A DNA stretch of 64,000 nt, from contig CM072523.1 of NCBI GenBank assembly GCA_036898135.1, positions 2,720,311-2,784,310 of the forward strand, read 5' to 3'. Shown in pieces: positions 53,745 through 63,181 of this stretch. The stretch is from Oncomelania hupensis (lineage: Eukaryota; Mollusca; Gastropoda; Littorinimorpha; Pomatiopsidae). Under the pieces are notes generated by a model. That model did not search any database. It was not told where the DNA came from and saw only the letters and a program-made list of their open reading frames with translations. Position 1 is the first letter of the stretch. Every line of letters starts with the position of its first letter. The position numbers and the translations under genes are program-made.

Positions 53745-54112
53745 CTATCCTATCCCGTAACTCAAAGGTCGTTGGGGCACCACAGATGACCGTTTAACCA
53801 GCGTACTCCATCTTTCTCTGTTCTCAGCAACCCTCATGGCTTCGCTCATTGTCAAGCCAGTCCATTCTCGAATGTCGTCCTCCCACATCTTTTTCTGTCT
53901 CCCTCTTCTTCTGCCGCCTTGCACTGTGCCTTGCAGGATAGTCTTTGCAGGGCCTGATGAACTGGTGACGTGGCCATAACATCGGAGTTTCCATTTCTTC
54001 ACCACTGTGAGCATGTCATCGTGTTTTTCAATGGCTTGTGTAATGGTCTGTCGGACTTCGATGTTTATGATGTGCTGCGTATAGGAAATGCCCAGAAGTC
54101 TTCTGTAGCACC
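53745..54112 (-). pseudogene. RTE copy C, C-terminal end
   Basis: It reads LTVVKKWKLRCYGHVTSSSG, RRRGRQKKMWEDDIREWTGL and VVPQRPLSYGIG to a stop at 53745, matching the last ~90 residues of copies A and B with scattered substitutions. The upstream boundary is the target duplication of the P-like element. Confidence 0.8.
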
Positions 54113-56131
54113 CATGGCCTACTCTACTACAGGCCTTCTCAGCGCGCGACTGGGGTCTCAGACTGGGGGCCTATGGTTTCTTTGTTACTATATACATTTA
54201 TGTGTTCTTTTCTCATGCTCAATTCACACACAAGCAAACTATATTGATTATTCTGCTAAAAAGAAGTGTATATATCAAACAAAACGTTGTATTTTGGTTT
54301 TGAAAGAGTGTTTTATACGCTGTTTTGTATTTATAATAGAGGTAAATCCATGAGTTAAATATGAACAGCATAAGTATAGTTGTCAGTGTTTTTCTTTGTC
54401 ACTGTTGAAAAACTAATAGATAAGAAGTTTTACTAAAGAATCAGTTTTGGACCTTTTTGTTTCTTTATACATTCTAAATAATTCATATAATCAACCTCCT
54501 TCAAACACCCATCATACTCCCCCTCACCCCCCACCCCTCCTCTTTTGCAGCTAACTCACAATCAACGATTTTTTTCAACCTCACTTGAGGTTGTAGGTGT
54601 AAATGGTTACTAAACATAAAAAACATGTTGAAATGATACATAATTTTAATTGGCAAGTGGTCATTTGAGTAGCATCACACGCTGAGATTTAGAATCCAGA
54701 CATTGACAGAAAATTAAATGGCAAGACTGACCTCAGCAGTGCAACTTCAGACCTCAGCTGTGCATACATACACCTCGTCCCCTAATCACACACATTTTCT
54801 GGCGTTCCTCGACTGACTTGAAAACTGCATTTGAAAATGCGCCATCGTCGAGCTTTGCAACTTTTGATGTGATGCGAGTCAGTGTCAGTGTTGATGGCAA
54901 TTGAAAATCTTGACTGAGTCTTTGATAGAGGCACCTGGACGTTGCAAAATACTGACAGGCCCTGATGATGATTTCTGGTGTGTACAATGGTTTGCCGACA
55001 CGTTGTGTTCCCATGGCCTGCAGTTGTTCCTGGATGATCTGTTTTTTATCAGTCATTTCTAGGCAGTTCAGAGATCTCATATTTTCCTCCAGTGCTGACC
55101 AGGTAGTCAGTGTGGTGATGCGATTTTTGGACAGGGAGGGAGCTGTGCATCGCACACCCAGATGGAAGTTGTTAAATGTTTGATCACTACTAATCCTTAT
55201 TACAAACCATGGAATTCCACGCGAAAGTTTCTTTGACTGTACAATCAAACACTTTCATCCATGTAAGTAATCACAGGAACAAGAAAATCTCGCTTGCTCT
55301 GCAATAGCGTGTCCTTCATTTCACAGAAAGAAACTGCGTCCTGCTCCAAGAAGGTTGCAAGTTGGTCTTCCTCTATGTTTCTCTGAGAGCACAATGCACG
55401 CTTTGTTGTGCGAAGAGGAAGGGCAGGGGTGGGGATTTGGCTTGATGGAACATTTGGCCAAACAGATGGAGGATCTAAAGGGCGGAGTTTCCCATTTTTG
55501 CTGATAGTTTCAAATTCTGAAGGTCAGTGCAGTTCACATATCACAGTGTCTTTGGAAACAGTCACGTTGGCGTTTGGAATCGCAGAAATCCATGCCTGTT
55601 TCGCATTCTCTTCATTTGGAAATCTGAACACAGACACTTTTTTACCCGCTTCGCGTTCTTTTTCAGACGCATTGTTTGTTTTGCAGCCGTACACACAACA
55701 TTTCTTGCCCATGATCAAACACAACTGCTGGAAACTATTGAAGATTGAAGATTATTTTATTAAGAACAGAGTGCAGTAGCATGCCACTTTGTAAAAGCGG
55801 ATGTTGACACGAACTAACAACTTACCGCAAATAAGACAAAACTCAGACACAACAACATACGTAATCGATATAATTTTGCGGCTTAAATAACAGTTTTATC
55901 TCACACTAATCAAATACAGTGGTTTGGGAAGGAAAAAGGGTTATATAAAAATAAAAACATGTCGAATTTCAAATCCTACGCGACTTCATTTTGTGTTGCG
56001 GTAATAAGTTTGATCGCTAGCCTTTTAGGTTTTTTACGAGTTGCTTCCCTTCCTTTCTTCGCGTAGGCCCCCAGTCAGAGATTCCAGTCGCGCGCTGAGA
56101 AGGCCTGGAGTAGAGTACGCTAGCGGCTTTG
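54113..56131 (-). mobile_element. P-like element, internally deleted
   Basis: The 8-bp duplication GTAGCACC (54105-54112, 56132-56139) is diagnostic for P elements. The ends are CATGGC and CAAAGC followed by a shared inverted block TACTCTACT(A/C)CAGGCCTT and CTCAGCGCGCGACTGG. On the - strand it encodes a THAP domain and a further transposase segment with a stop and a frameshift. At 2.0 kb it is too short for a complete P transposase and is non-autonomous. Confidence 0.85.
54754..55712 (-). pseudogene. P-element transposase remnant with THAP domain
   Basis: From ATG 55712 (MGKKCCVYGC) a complete THAP finger is visible: C-x4-C, FRFPNEENAKQAW and CELH. A TGA follows CELH where Trp or Phe would be expected. 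The frame then continues (SEFETISKNGKLRP ...) to about 55250. A second frame holds YTPEIIIRACQYFATSRCLY and LPSTLTLTRITSKV, the helix-rich block that follows the THAP region in P/THAP9-type transposases. The RNase H-like catalytic core is absent. Confidence 0.75.
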
Positions 56132-56139
56132 GTAGCACC

Positions 56140-57040
56140 TCATCTCCATGCTTTGTATTCTTCGTTGTAGATCTGCTGTGAGGGTCCATGTTTCTCAAGC
56201 GTAAAGGAAGAAGGAGATGACCAGGAAGGGCAGCAGCTTTACATTGGAATGTATATTAATGGTCATATCTTTCCAAATGGGCTTCAACCTTGTCAGGGTC
56301 GCAGTTGTTTGTGCAATCCTGGAGAGGACGTCCTGTCGGGACCCATTGTCTGATGCAATGGCTCATCAATATTTGAAGCTATGCACTGTGTTGAGGGATT
56401 AGCCTTAGACTTTGATGTCCGTGTTGATGCCATTAGTGTTATTGGTCATTAGTTGTGGTCTTCTCTGCACTTATTTCCATTCCATAGGCTCTGGAGGTGG
56501 TGTCAAGCCTCTGTATCAGCTGTTCAAGTTCTTGTTCCTCTCCAGCCAATCCATCAAAGTCATCCGGGAAACGGAGGTTGGAGATTGCTCTAACACCTAT
56601 GCTAACTGTGCCTTCATGATCTGCAAGGGCATCTGACATGATGCGCTCTTGGAAAATGTTGAAGAGTGTTGGAGAGAGTAGGCATCCTAGGCGCACACCG
56701 TTTGTTGTTCTGAACCAGTTTCCGATGGCGCTGTTATGGAGGACTGCACTGGTAGCCTTGTCATACAGGCTTTTGATGACTTCAATAATTTTAGGGCTGA
56801 TGTTGTACACTCTCATTGTTGCTCACAGAGCTTTCCTGAAGATGTTGTTGGTGCTGTAGGTATTTATTGCAGATTATTCTGAGGTTGAAAATTTGTTCAG
56901 TGGTACTTCGCCCTGCCCTGAATCCTGCTTGTTCTTCAGCTATGATTTGTTCAGCTTGGGGTTTGAACCTGTTGAGTATTATTTTCAGGAGTACCTTGCT
57001 GGGATGGCTGATGGCGCGGTAATTTTCACACTCCTGAAGT
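56140..57040 (-). pseudogene. RTE copy C, reverse transcriptase part
   Basis: Recognisable RT blocks occur in several frames: LQECENYRAISHPSKVLL and EEQAGFRAGRSTTEQIFN, then a deletion replacing the FIDFKKAFDRV region, then SLYDKATSAVLHNS, LGCLLSPTLFNIF and a changed RFPDDFDGL where copies A and B have RFADDIDGL. The catalytic Asp pair is retained but other damage makes it dead. Confidence 0.75.
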
Positions 57041-57059
57041 CTTGTGATGCTATGTTGTG

Positions 57060-57061
<2 letters not shown>

Positions 57062-57096
<35 letters not shown>

Positions 57097-57278
57097 TGTT
57101 CGCATGTCTGATGAGCTGTCTGTAATACTCAAGGTATGCATTGTCTCTCTGTCTGGCCGACTGACTTTCTGTCTGTATGTATGTCTATCAAGATCCGAAA
57201 TGTTAATGTTTTCATTCAGAATCGGTCTCATGGATGACTTCGCAAGGTATTTGTGTATGTACTAATGTATGTATGTAT

Positions 57279-57352
<74 letters not shown>

Positions 57353-57560
57353 GCCAAGAGCAACAACTACTACAACAAAATTTCACCACCGCAAACAAGA
57401 ACAGCAAATACAACAACATAAGCTTACTACTATTACTACTACTACTACTACTACTACTATTATTATTATTATTACTTCTACTACTATTACTTCTACTACT
57501 ATTACTACTACTACTACTGCTACCACTATTATAACTACTACTACTACTAATAATAATGGA
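57062..57560. repeat. (GT)n and long (ACT)n tracts
   Basis: (GT)n at 57062-57094; (ACT)n at 57280-57352 and 57425-57548 with interruptions. No coding interpretation of the resulting poly-Tyr/Leu frames is supported. Confidence 0.85.
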
Positions 57561-57754
57561 CGTAATACGCGCCCTAATTCTAAATCAGATTCAAAGCGCG
57601 GCGGTCTGTAACCAAGATACACGCTCACAGGCACTCCTATAAAAGTAAAAAACACACAGTCACCACTCCAACATGTGGTGTAAAGACAAGTCGCTAGTAG
57701 AACACGGAAAACGAAATTAAATTTTGTTTTTGAAATGTTAGATAGACTGCGTCA

Positions 57755-57925
57755 AATACCATTATTGAAGGGATGGAGGAAACCGGAGTACTCGGAGAAA
57801 ACCCTCGGTGTCCTGAAAAGCCTAATTCCTAAGTCACGTAAGTTTGTCCCACGTGGGGTTCCAACCCGTGACTTTCTACATAGGAAACCAGCTCTCTACC
57901 CACTGTGCTACCAGGTTACTCAGAC
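57755..57925 (-). mobile_element. tRNA-derived SINE with V-domain-like core
   Basis: The - strand head is GGTAGCACAGTGGGTAGAGA (A-box) and CGGGTTGGAACCCCACGTG (B-box), followed by GGGTTTTCTCCGAGTACTCC and GGTTTCCTCC. That core phrase is shared by V-type SINEs. It is only about 170 bases, so the 3' LINE-like tail is missing or unrecognised. Confidence 0.6.
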
Positions 57926-57967
57926 ATCAATAACATCAACAACAACTACTACTGCTGCTACTACTAC

Positions 57968-60900
57968 TACTAAGATAAGATAAGATAAGACAACTTTATT
58001 ATCTTTTACAAGAAATTACATTGTGGTGTACAATTACAATCAACAAGGAATAAACATCACAATAATAATAACAACAATCAAAATGACAATGAGGATAAAA
58101 AATGCACAGTCACATATGAATATAATTACACTTATGCATGCTAACATTAAACGACAGCAAATGTGAAATGAAATTATTTTGGGCAAACAAAACACACACA
58201 CACATACACACACACACATGTCATTTATTAAGTAATGAGACAGCCTTTGGAATAAAACTGTTTTTCGTTCTAAGAGTTCTGACCCTTGGTGTTTGGTAGC
58301 GCCTTCCAGAAGGCAGGAGCTGGAAGTGGTGCGCAAGCACATGAGTGCTATCCAGCACAAAGCAACTAGCTTTCCGCACAACACGTCTTTCATACAACAC
58401 CTGCAGACTCTCTTGTTTCACTCCCACAACCCTCCCACAGACTTTCACTACTCGATCCAGCATACTTTTGTTTTTTACACACAGACTTCCATACCAGCAG
58501 ATAAAGGAAAAGGTAAGAACGGACTCAATGAAAGAAGAGTAAAAGGTCTGAAGGATGCGGCTACTGACTTGGAGATTTCGAAGTTTTTGAAGGCAGTAAA
58601 TTCTAGACTGACATTTTTTGTGTATGGCCTGGGTGTTTGCAGTGAAGTTCAGTTTCTCGTCAATGATGGTTCCCAGGTATTTGAATTGGGTGACTCTCTC
58701 GACTGTAACACCATCAATAACAAGGTCTGGAATGAGAGTGTTGTTTTTACGAAAGTCAATGACCAGTTCCTTAGTTTTCTTGACATTTAAGTCCAGATAG
58801 TTTTGTTTGCACCAGGAGCTGAACCTATCAACTGCAGAGAAGTACACAGCATTTGAATTGGACAGGTCCACAAGGGCAGAGTCATCCGAGTACTTTATGA
58901 CCGGTGAGGCATCAGTTCCTCTGCAGTCGTTTGTGTAGAGCGTGAAAAGTACCGGAGAAAGAACCGTACCCTGAGGAGCTCCTGTGGACGTTTGTTTGAG
59001 AGATGAGACAGCAGAGTGAAAGCGGACAACCTGAGATCTGGACACGAGGAAGTGAACGATCCACAGGACGAGTCTAGGAGGGACAGTGTAAGACAAAAGC
59101 TTCTGAGCCATGAGGTGTGGCTGTATGGTATTGAAAGCAGAAGAAAAGTCTATAAATAGAATACGGACAAAGGAACCAGAGGTCTCTAAGTGATCATACG
59201 CATTGTGGAGAAGCGTCAGAGTAGCGTCGTCGGTACTACGATTGGGTTTGTATGCAAATTGAAGAGGATCAGAGAAAGGCTGAGTGTGACAGAGAAGACG
59301 AGAAAGAAGAATCCGTTCGAGACATTTCATAGCTATGGATGTCAGGGCAACAGGGCGGTAGTCGTTGAGTTCTTTGGGTTTACTGTTTTTGGGCACGGGA
59401 CAGATGATAGAGTGTTTCCATACACTAGGTACAACACAATCCCTGACTGACCACGAGAATAGCTGACTGAATACTAAGCACAACTGTGCAGCGCACCACT
59501 TCAAGGTCCTACCCCCTATACCATCAGGGCCAGTGGCCTTTCTCAGATTCAGTCTTTTAAACATGGACTCAACTGTGGCACCATCGATCTCAAAGTCAGC
59601 ATCACCATCAACCACGCCTTGTTCTAAACGAGAAATAATATCATCAACGTCGTCTTTTGTGTCATCGCGTTCAAAACGGCAGTAGAATGAATTTAGTTCT
59701 TCTGACATTTTAATTCGGTTTTCAAAAGGAAGGTCACAGTTAGTTGACTTCAGCTTAGCTTGACCGGACAGAGTTTTCAGCCCCTTCCACGCACCAGCCA
59801 GGTTACCGCGCTCGAACTGTGATTCTACCTTTTCCTTATATTGCCGTTTAGCATCCTGAATTTCCTTTCTTAGTTTTGCTTGAACACGCCTGCGTTCAGC
59901 TTTATCATCAGTTTGAAATGCAATTTTCTTTTCGTTTAGCGTGGCTTTGAGTGACTTTGAGACCCAAAGTTTGTTATTTGGAAATATTTTTATAGTTTTG
60001 GTAGGGATGACAGTATCCTCGCAGAATTTAATATAGTCAGAAATAACATCAGCAGCTTCATTTACACCATCACTAGATTCCAAAAACATGTTCCAGTCAG
60101 TACAGTCAAAACATCCTTGTAACTGTTCAATGCTTTCAGAAGACCAAACTTTCACTGTTTTCTTTACAATGGGTTGTGATCTGATTTTAGGCAGGTAAGA
60201 TGGAATGAGATGGACACAATCGTGATCAGATTTACCAACAGATGGAAGTACAAAGGATTTATAGGCATCAGGAATATTGCCATATAGACGATCAATGGTA
60301 TTGTTTTGACGAGTGGGGATAGACACATACTGATAAAATGAGGGTAAACAAGTGCACAAGTCACAGCTATTGAAATCTCCTGCAATAAAGTTAGGTGCAT
60401 CAGGGGAGATCATTTGTAGCTCATGGACGACATCGGCGATCTGGGTCGCGGCACGTGCGGGGTTAGCATGGGGAGGTGTGTAGATAACCGTGACGAAGAT
60501 TTGACCGAACTCACGCGGCAGGTAGCGAGGACGCAGTGACACTGCTAGAAGGTCAAGGTCGCGTGTGTTCAACTGTTTTCGCACCGTTACATTTGCACTG
60601 TTACACCAGCGTTGATTGACATACAGGCATACGCCACCCCCCGAGTGTTTGCCACTGATCTCAAAATCTCTGTCAGTTCTAAACGGTGCACCAAAACCAT
60701 CAATCGCTACGCTTTCATCGTCAATCTTATTACAAAACCAGGTTTCAGATATACACAACAGACACGCATCCCTAAATTCAGACATGTAACTAGTATAGGC
60801 CTGTAGTTCTTCAAAATTCAAATTGTTAGATTTAGGCCTAATGGAACGGGCGTTGGTCACGATCATAGAGGGTAATAGTGGACAGTGTTTATTTCTTCTA

Positions 60901-61325
60901 AGTCTTCGTTTCACTCCTCCTCGCTTTCCTTTTTTGCTCTTCTTTCTTCTCTTCTTTCGTTCATTGTCAATAGTGTCTTTGATTTTGTCTGGAAAGTCAC
61001 AGAATCGGTAGGGTACATCATCAGAAATTGAACGAAAGCTCAACAGTACCTCTCTACTGTAGAGTAAAGTTCTAGGTTGGGTGCCTGTACCTCGACCGCT
61101 AGCGTCGCCATGTTGTTCTACTGCTCTCACCAAACCGGCAAACTTCGACAGGGTTGATACAGCCACCATTACCACCAACAGCCTCAAAACATGCACAGTC
61201 ACCATTTTGAAGCTTTTATAAACAACATCCACTCGAGCAACAACGACGATGGGCGAGGTAGACACATAAAAAGACGTAAACAAACACCGAGACAGACACC
61301 ACAGCAACGCCCCGTAGTGAAGCGC
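57968..61325 (-). mobile_element. CR1/L2-like LINE, near full length, in (ACT)n
   Basis: One long ORF on the - strand is followed by a 3' end with AATAAAG and a tetra/pentamer tail (TTATC)n at 57968-57990, as in CR1/L2-type LINEs. (ACT)n lies on both sides (57940-57967 and 61329-61402), consistent with insertion in the microsatellite, so the target duplication cannot be read. Confidence 0.75.
58221..61205 (-). CDS. CR1/L2-like LINE ORF2: endonuclease and reverse transcriptase
   Basis: I choose ATG 61205 (MVTVHVLRLLVV); the frame is open to 61328. About 994 residues. A hydrophobic N-terminus and a Lys/Arg-rich patch (RKKRRKKSKKGKRGG) precede the endonuclease (VTNARSIRPKSNN, ISETWF, AGDFNSCDL, KSDHDCVHL). 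The RT has KATGPDGIGGRTL, LFIDFSSAFNTI, GAPQGTVLSPVLF, a YSDDSALV active site (YADD is commoner) and QFKYLGTIID. The C-terminal LLPSGRRYQTPRVRTLRTKN-type block is typical of L2-like LINEs. No stop interrupts it: a candidate active copy, although no ORF1 is seen. Confidence 0.88.
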   Translation of the reverse strand: MVTVHVLRLLVVMVAVSTLSKFAGLVRAVEQHGDASGRGTGTQPRTLLYSREVLLSFRSISDDVPYRFCDFPDKIKDTIDNERKKRRKKSKKGKRGGVKRRLRRNKHCPLLPSMIVTNARSIRPKSNNLNFEELQAYTSYMSEFRDACLLCISETWFCNKIDDESVAIDGFGAPFRTDRDFEISGKHSGGGVCLYVNQRWCNSANVTVRKQLNTRDLDLLAVSLRPRYLPREFGQIFVTVIYTPPHANPARAATQIADVVHELQMISPDAPNFIAGDFNSCDLCTCLPSFYQYVSIPTRQNNTIDRLYGNIPDAYKSFVLPSVGKSDHDCVHLIPSYLPKIRSQPIVKKTVKVWSSESIEQLQGCFDCTDWNMFLESSDGVNEAADVISDYIKFCEDTVIPTKTIKIFPNNKLWVSKSLKATLNEKKIAFQTDDKAERRRVQAKLRKEIQDAKRQYKEKVESQFERGNLAGAWKGLKTLSGQAKLKSTNCDLPFENRIKMSEELNSFYCRFERDDTKDDVDDIISRLEQGVVDGDADFEIDGATVESMFKRLNLRKATGPDGIGGRTLKWCAAQLCLVFSQLFSWSVRDCVVPSVWKHSIICPVPKNSKPKELNDYRPVALTSIAMKCLERILLSRLLCHTQPFSDPLQFAYKPNRSTDDATLTLLHNAYDHLETSGSFVRILFIDFSSAFNTIQPHLMAQKLLSYTVPPRLVLWIVHFLVSRSQVVRFHSAVSSLKQTSTGAPQGTVLSPVLFTLYTNDCRGTDASPVIKYSDDSALVDLSNSNAVYFSAVDRFSSWCKQNYLDLNVKKTKELVIDFRKNNTLIPDLVIDGVTVERVTQFKYLGTIIDEKLNFTANTQAIHKKCQSRIYCLQKLRNLQVSSRILQTFYSSFIESVLTFSFICWYGSLCVKNKSMLDRVVKVCGRVVGVKQESLQVLYERRVVRKASCFVLDSTHVLAHHFQLLPSGRRYQTPRVRTLRTKNSFIPKAVSLLNK

Positions 61326-61511
61326 CACCTATGCTACTACTACTACTACTACAGAATGCTACTACTACTACTGCTACTACTACTACTGCTACTACTACTA
61401 CAGAATACCACACCCTCACAACGCCAACTCATCACCAGGAAATATCCTACCACCGCCACCATCAACAACAACATCAACCATGGTGACAACAATAACAAGT
61501 GTATATTGCAG

Positions 61512-61614
61512 GGTCACAGTAGAAGGGTAGTGTCTCTGGATTGGACCAAGCAACCACACCACAGTGGCCTCTTCCTGTTACGCAGCAGCTCCACCGCTTC
61601 TGAACAGAAATTTT
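61512..61614 (+). CDS. EML: EML-type WD40 protein, exon
   Basis: The acceptor TATATTGCAG precedes GHSRRVVSLDWTKQPHHSGL, then FLLRSSSTASEQKF, ending at the donor TT|GTGAGA (GT 61615-61616). In EML proteins this is the blade with GHSS-x-V-x-x-LDW...L-R-SNSG-x-YE-x-x-FW. The exon has 103 bases and passes one base on, forming Trp with the next exon. EML proteins bind microtubules through a HELP motif and tandem beta-propellers (TAPE). The paralogue cannot be told from these exons. Confidence 0.75.
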
Positions 61615-61620
61615 GTGAGA

Positions 61621-61832
61621 GCGCACACACACATACCATATACACACACACACACAAACACCATACACACACACACAAACACACCCACCCACACATACCA
61701 AATACACATACACACACACACACACGCACTATCTCTTTCTCTCACATACCAACCATTAGCCTCCCCCCATTCCTCACCCCCACACGCGCCTTTTCCCGTC
61801 CTCTCATAAACATACACTATCCTGTTACTATT

Positions 61833-61868
<36 letters not shown>

Positions 61869-61958
61869 TTCTTCTTCTTCTTCTTCTTCTTCTTCATGAT
61901 CATCATCATTATTATCATAATCATCTTCATCATCATCATCTTCTTCTTCTTCATCATC

Positions 61959-62002
<44 letters not shown>

Positions 62003-62005
62003 TAC
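61621..62005. repeat. (CA)n and (ATC)/(TTC)n tracts in an EML intron
   Basis: (CA)n-rich at 61621-61725, (ATC)n at 61829-61867, (TTC)n at 61868-61895 and mixed to 62005. They occupy the 455-base intron between the first two EML exons. Confidence 0.85.
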
Positions 62006-62069
62006 AATCTCTCTCTCGATCTCTTCTTCTTGTTGTTACGTGGTTTCTTCACTGTTGACTTTGCTTCAG

Positions 62070-62171
62070 GGAATGTGGACGAGTGCGTAGAGATGGACGG
62101 AGGTCAGCTGATTACCTTGACCTGGGCAACAAACACCTGCACTTTGGACCACCTTTTAACCTTTTTAACAG
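62070..62171 (+). CDS. EML: EML-type WD40 protein, next exon
   Basis: The acceptor GACTTTGCTTCAG precedes NVDECVEMDGGQLITLTW, then ATNTCTLDHLLTFLT, ending at the donor ACAG|GTGATG (GT 62172-62173). LTWATNTCTL matches the conserved (I/L)TWATWTCVLG of EML propellers. Both junctions are in phase: WN upstream, a Gly codon downstream. The HLLTFLT segment is a few residues longer than the usual link to GIW, so the donor choice is less certain than the acceptor. Confidence 0.72.
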
Positions 62172-62591
62172 GTGATGAATACGTCAGCTTTGACCTTTTT
62201 CCTTGCCAGAAAATGTTTTTTGTATATTTTGTACAAAAAGATTATTACAATTCCATTGTATATCTAAAACCAGACTTCTTATTCCATCCTGCAATTGTAA
62301 GATAGAGGGGTTTGTTTTAGCATTCTTCAGGGATGGCATGCACGGACCAACAGACCGACTGGTTGACCGACCAACGGATATTTGGCTCATTGTGATTTCC
62401 GACTGTTTTTAAAATATTTCCTGATATCAGCAAGAAATACAAAAACAGCATCATCATCATCAATAAATCATCTTCTTTGATATTAATTAATATTCATATT
62501 ATTAACATATATTGAGTCTCTTTTTTTTCTTCCAATTCCTCCTCCACCTCCTTCTCCTCTTCAACATCAACATCCTCATCGACATGCTTAG

Positions 62592-62725
62592 GCGTGTGGG
62601 GTTCCAAGCAGGCAGAGAAAGCTCAGATCAACGCCGTTGACGTCAGCCCTTCTCGAACGCTAGTCGCCATGGGAAACGACCTTGGCCTTCTCAGCTTGTA
62701 CCGCTATCCCTGTGTCAAGGATAAG
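62592..62725 (+). CDS. EML: EML-type WD40 protein, third exon
   Basis: It starts after AG at 62590-62591 and reads GVWGSKQAEKAQINAVDVSP, then SRTLVAMGNDLGLLSLYRYPC and VKDK, ending at the donor AAG|GTCAGT (GT 62726-62727). G(I/V)W...D(I/V)NAVD...LA-x-x-DDFG-x-(V/L)-x-L(F/Y)R(F/Y)PC is one of the most conserved stretches in EML proteins. The next exon (expected to begin a GHS-x-HV blade) was not found before 64000. Confidence 0.82.
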
Positions 62726-62730
62726 GTCAG

Positions 62731-62773
<43 letters not shown>

Positions 62774-63180
62774 GCTACTACTACTACTATTACTGTTACT
62801 ATTGTTACTACTACGAAGACGAAGACGATGACGACTACTGCTTCTGCTACTACTATCAATGTTAATGTTAGATCTTTAGAACTGGGAGACACACAGACTC
62901 AACCAAAGCTTTTTAATTTTGAGGTTAGGTCAGCCAGGCTAGCTATAAATACCTTCGCCGATGCTACCTTTCCTTTCCTTTCACTGAAAGGGTGGATGCA
63001 GGCAAGTTATAAATAGTCCACAGCCAGCAAAGTGTGGAGGCACTAAACAGTGCTGCTCACATAGGCGTTGAGCTGGTGTGTAGATCTAGACTAGAACTGT
63101 AGTTGTGCGTCATGGTTTTCGGGTGTTTTGGTTGTCTACATGTAATTTTCGACGACGGCCAAATTCAAGCTGCAAACTTG
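62726..63180. other. EML intron start with (ACT)n
   Basis: (ACT)n lies at 62730-62800 directly after the donor. The rest is unremarkable; no exon recognised. Confidence 0.5.
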
Positions 63181-63181
63181 T

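Larger units (their letters stand above)
53726..57050 (-). mobile_element. RTE LINE copy C, 5'-truncated and decayed
   Basis: Flanked by TATGTTGTGT (53716-53725 and 57051-57060). The 3' tail at the left is an impure (AGGAT)n. Only RT and C-terminus are present (53745-54112 and 56140-57040), with many frameshifts; a P-like element splits it. It is clearly older than copies A and B. Confidence 0.8.
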
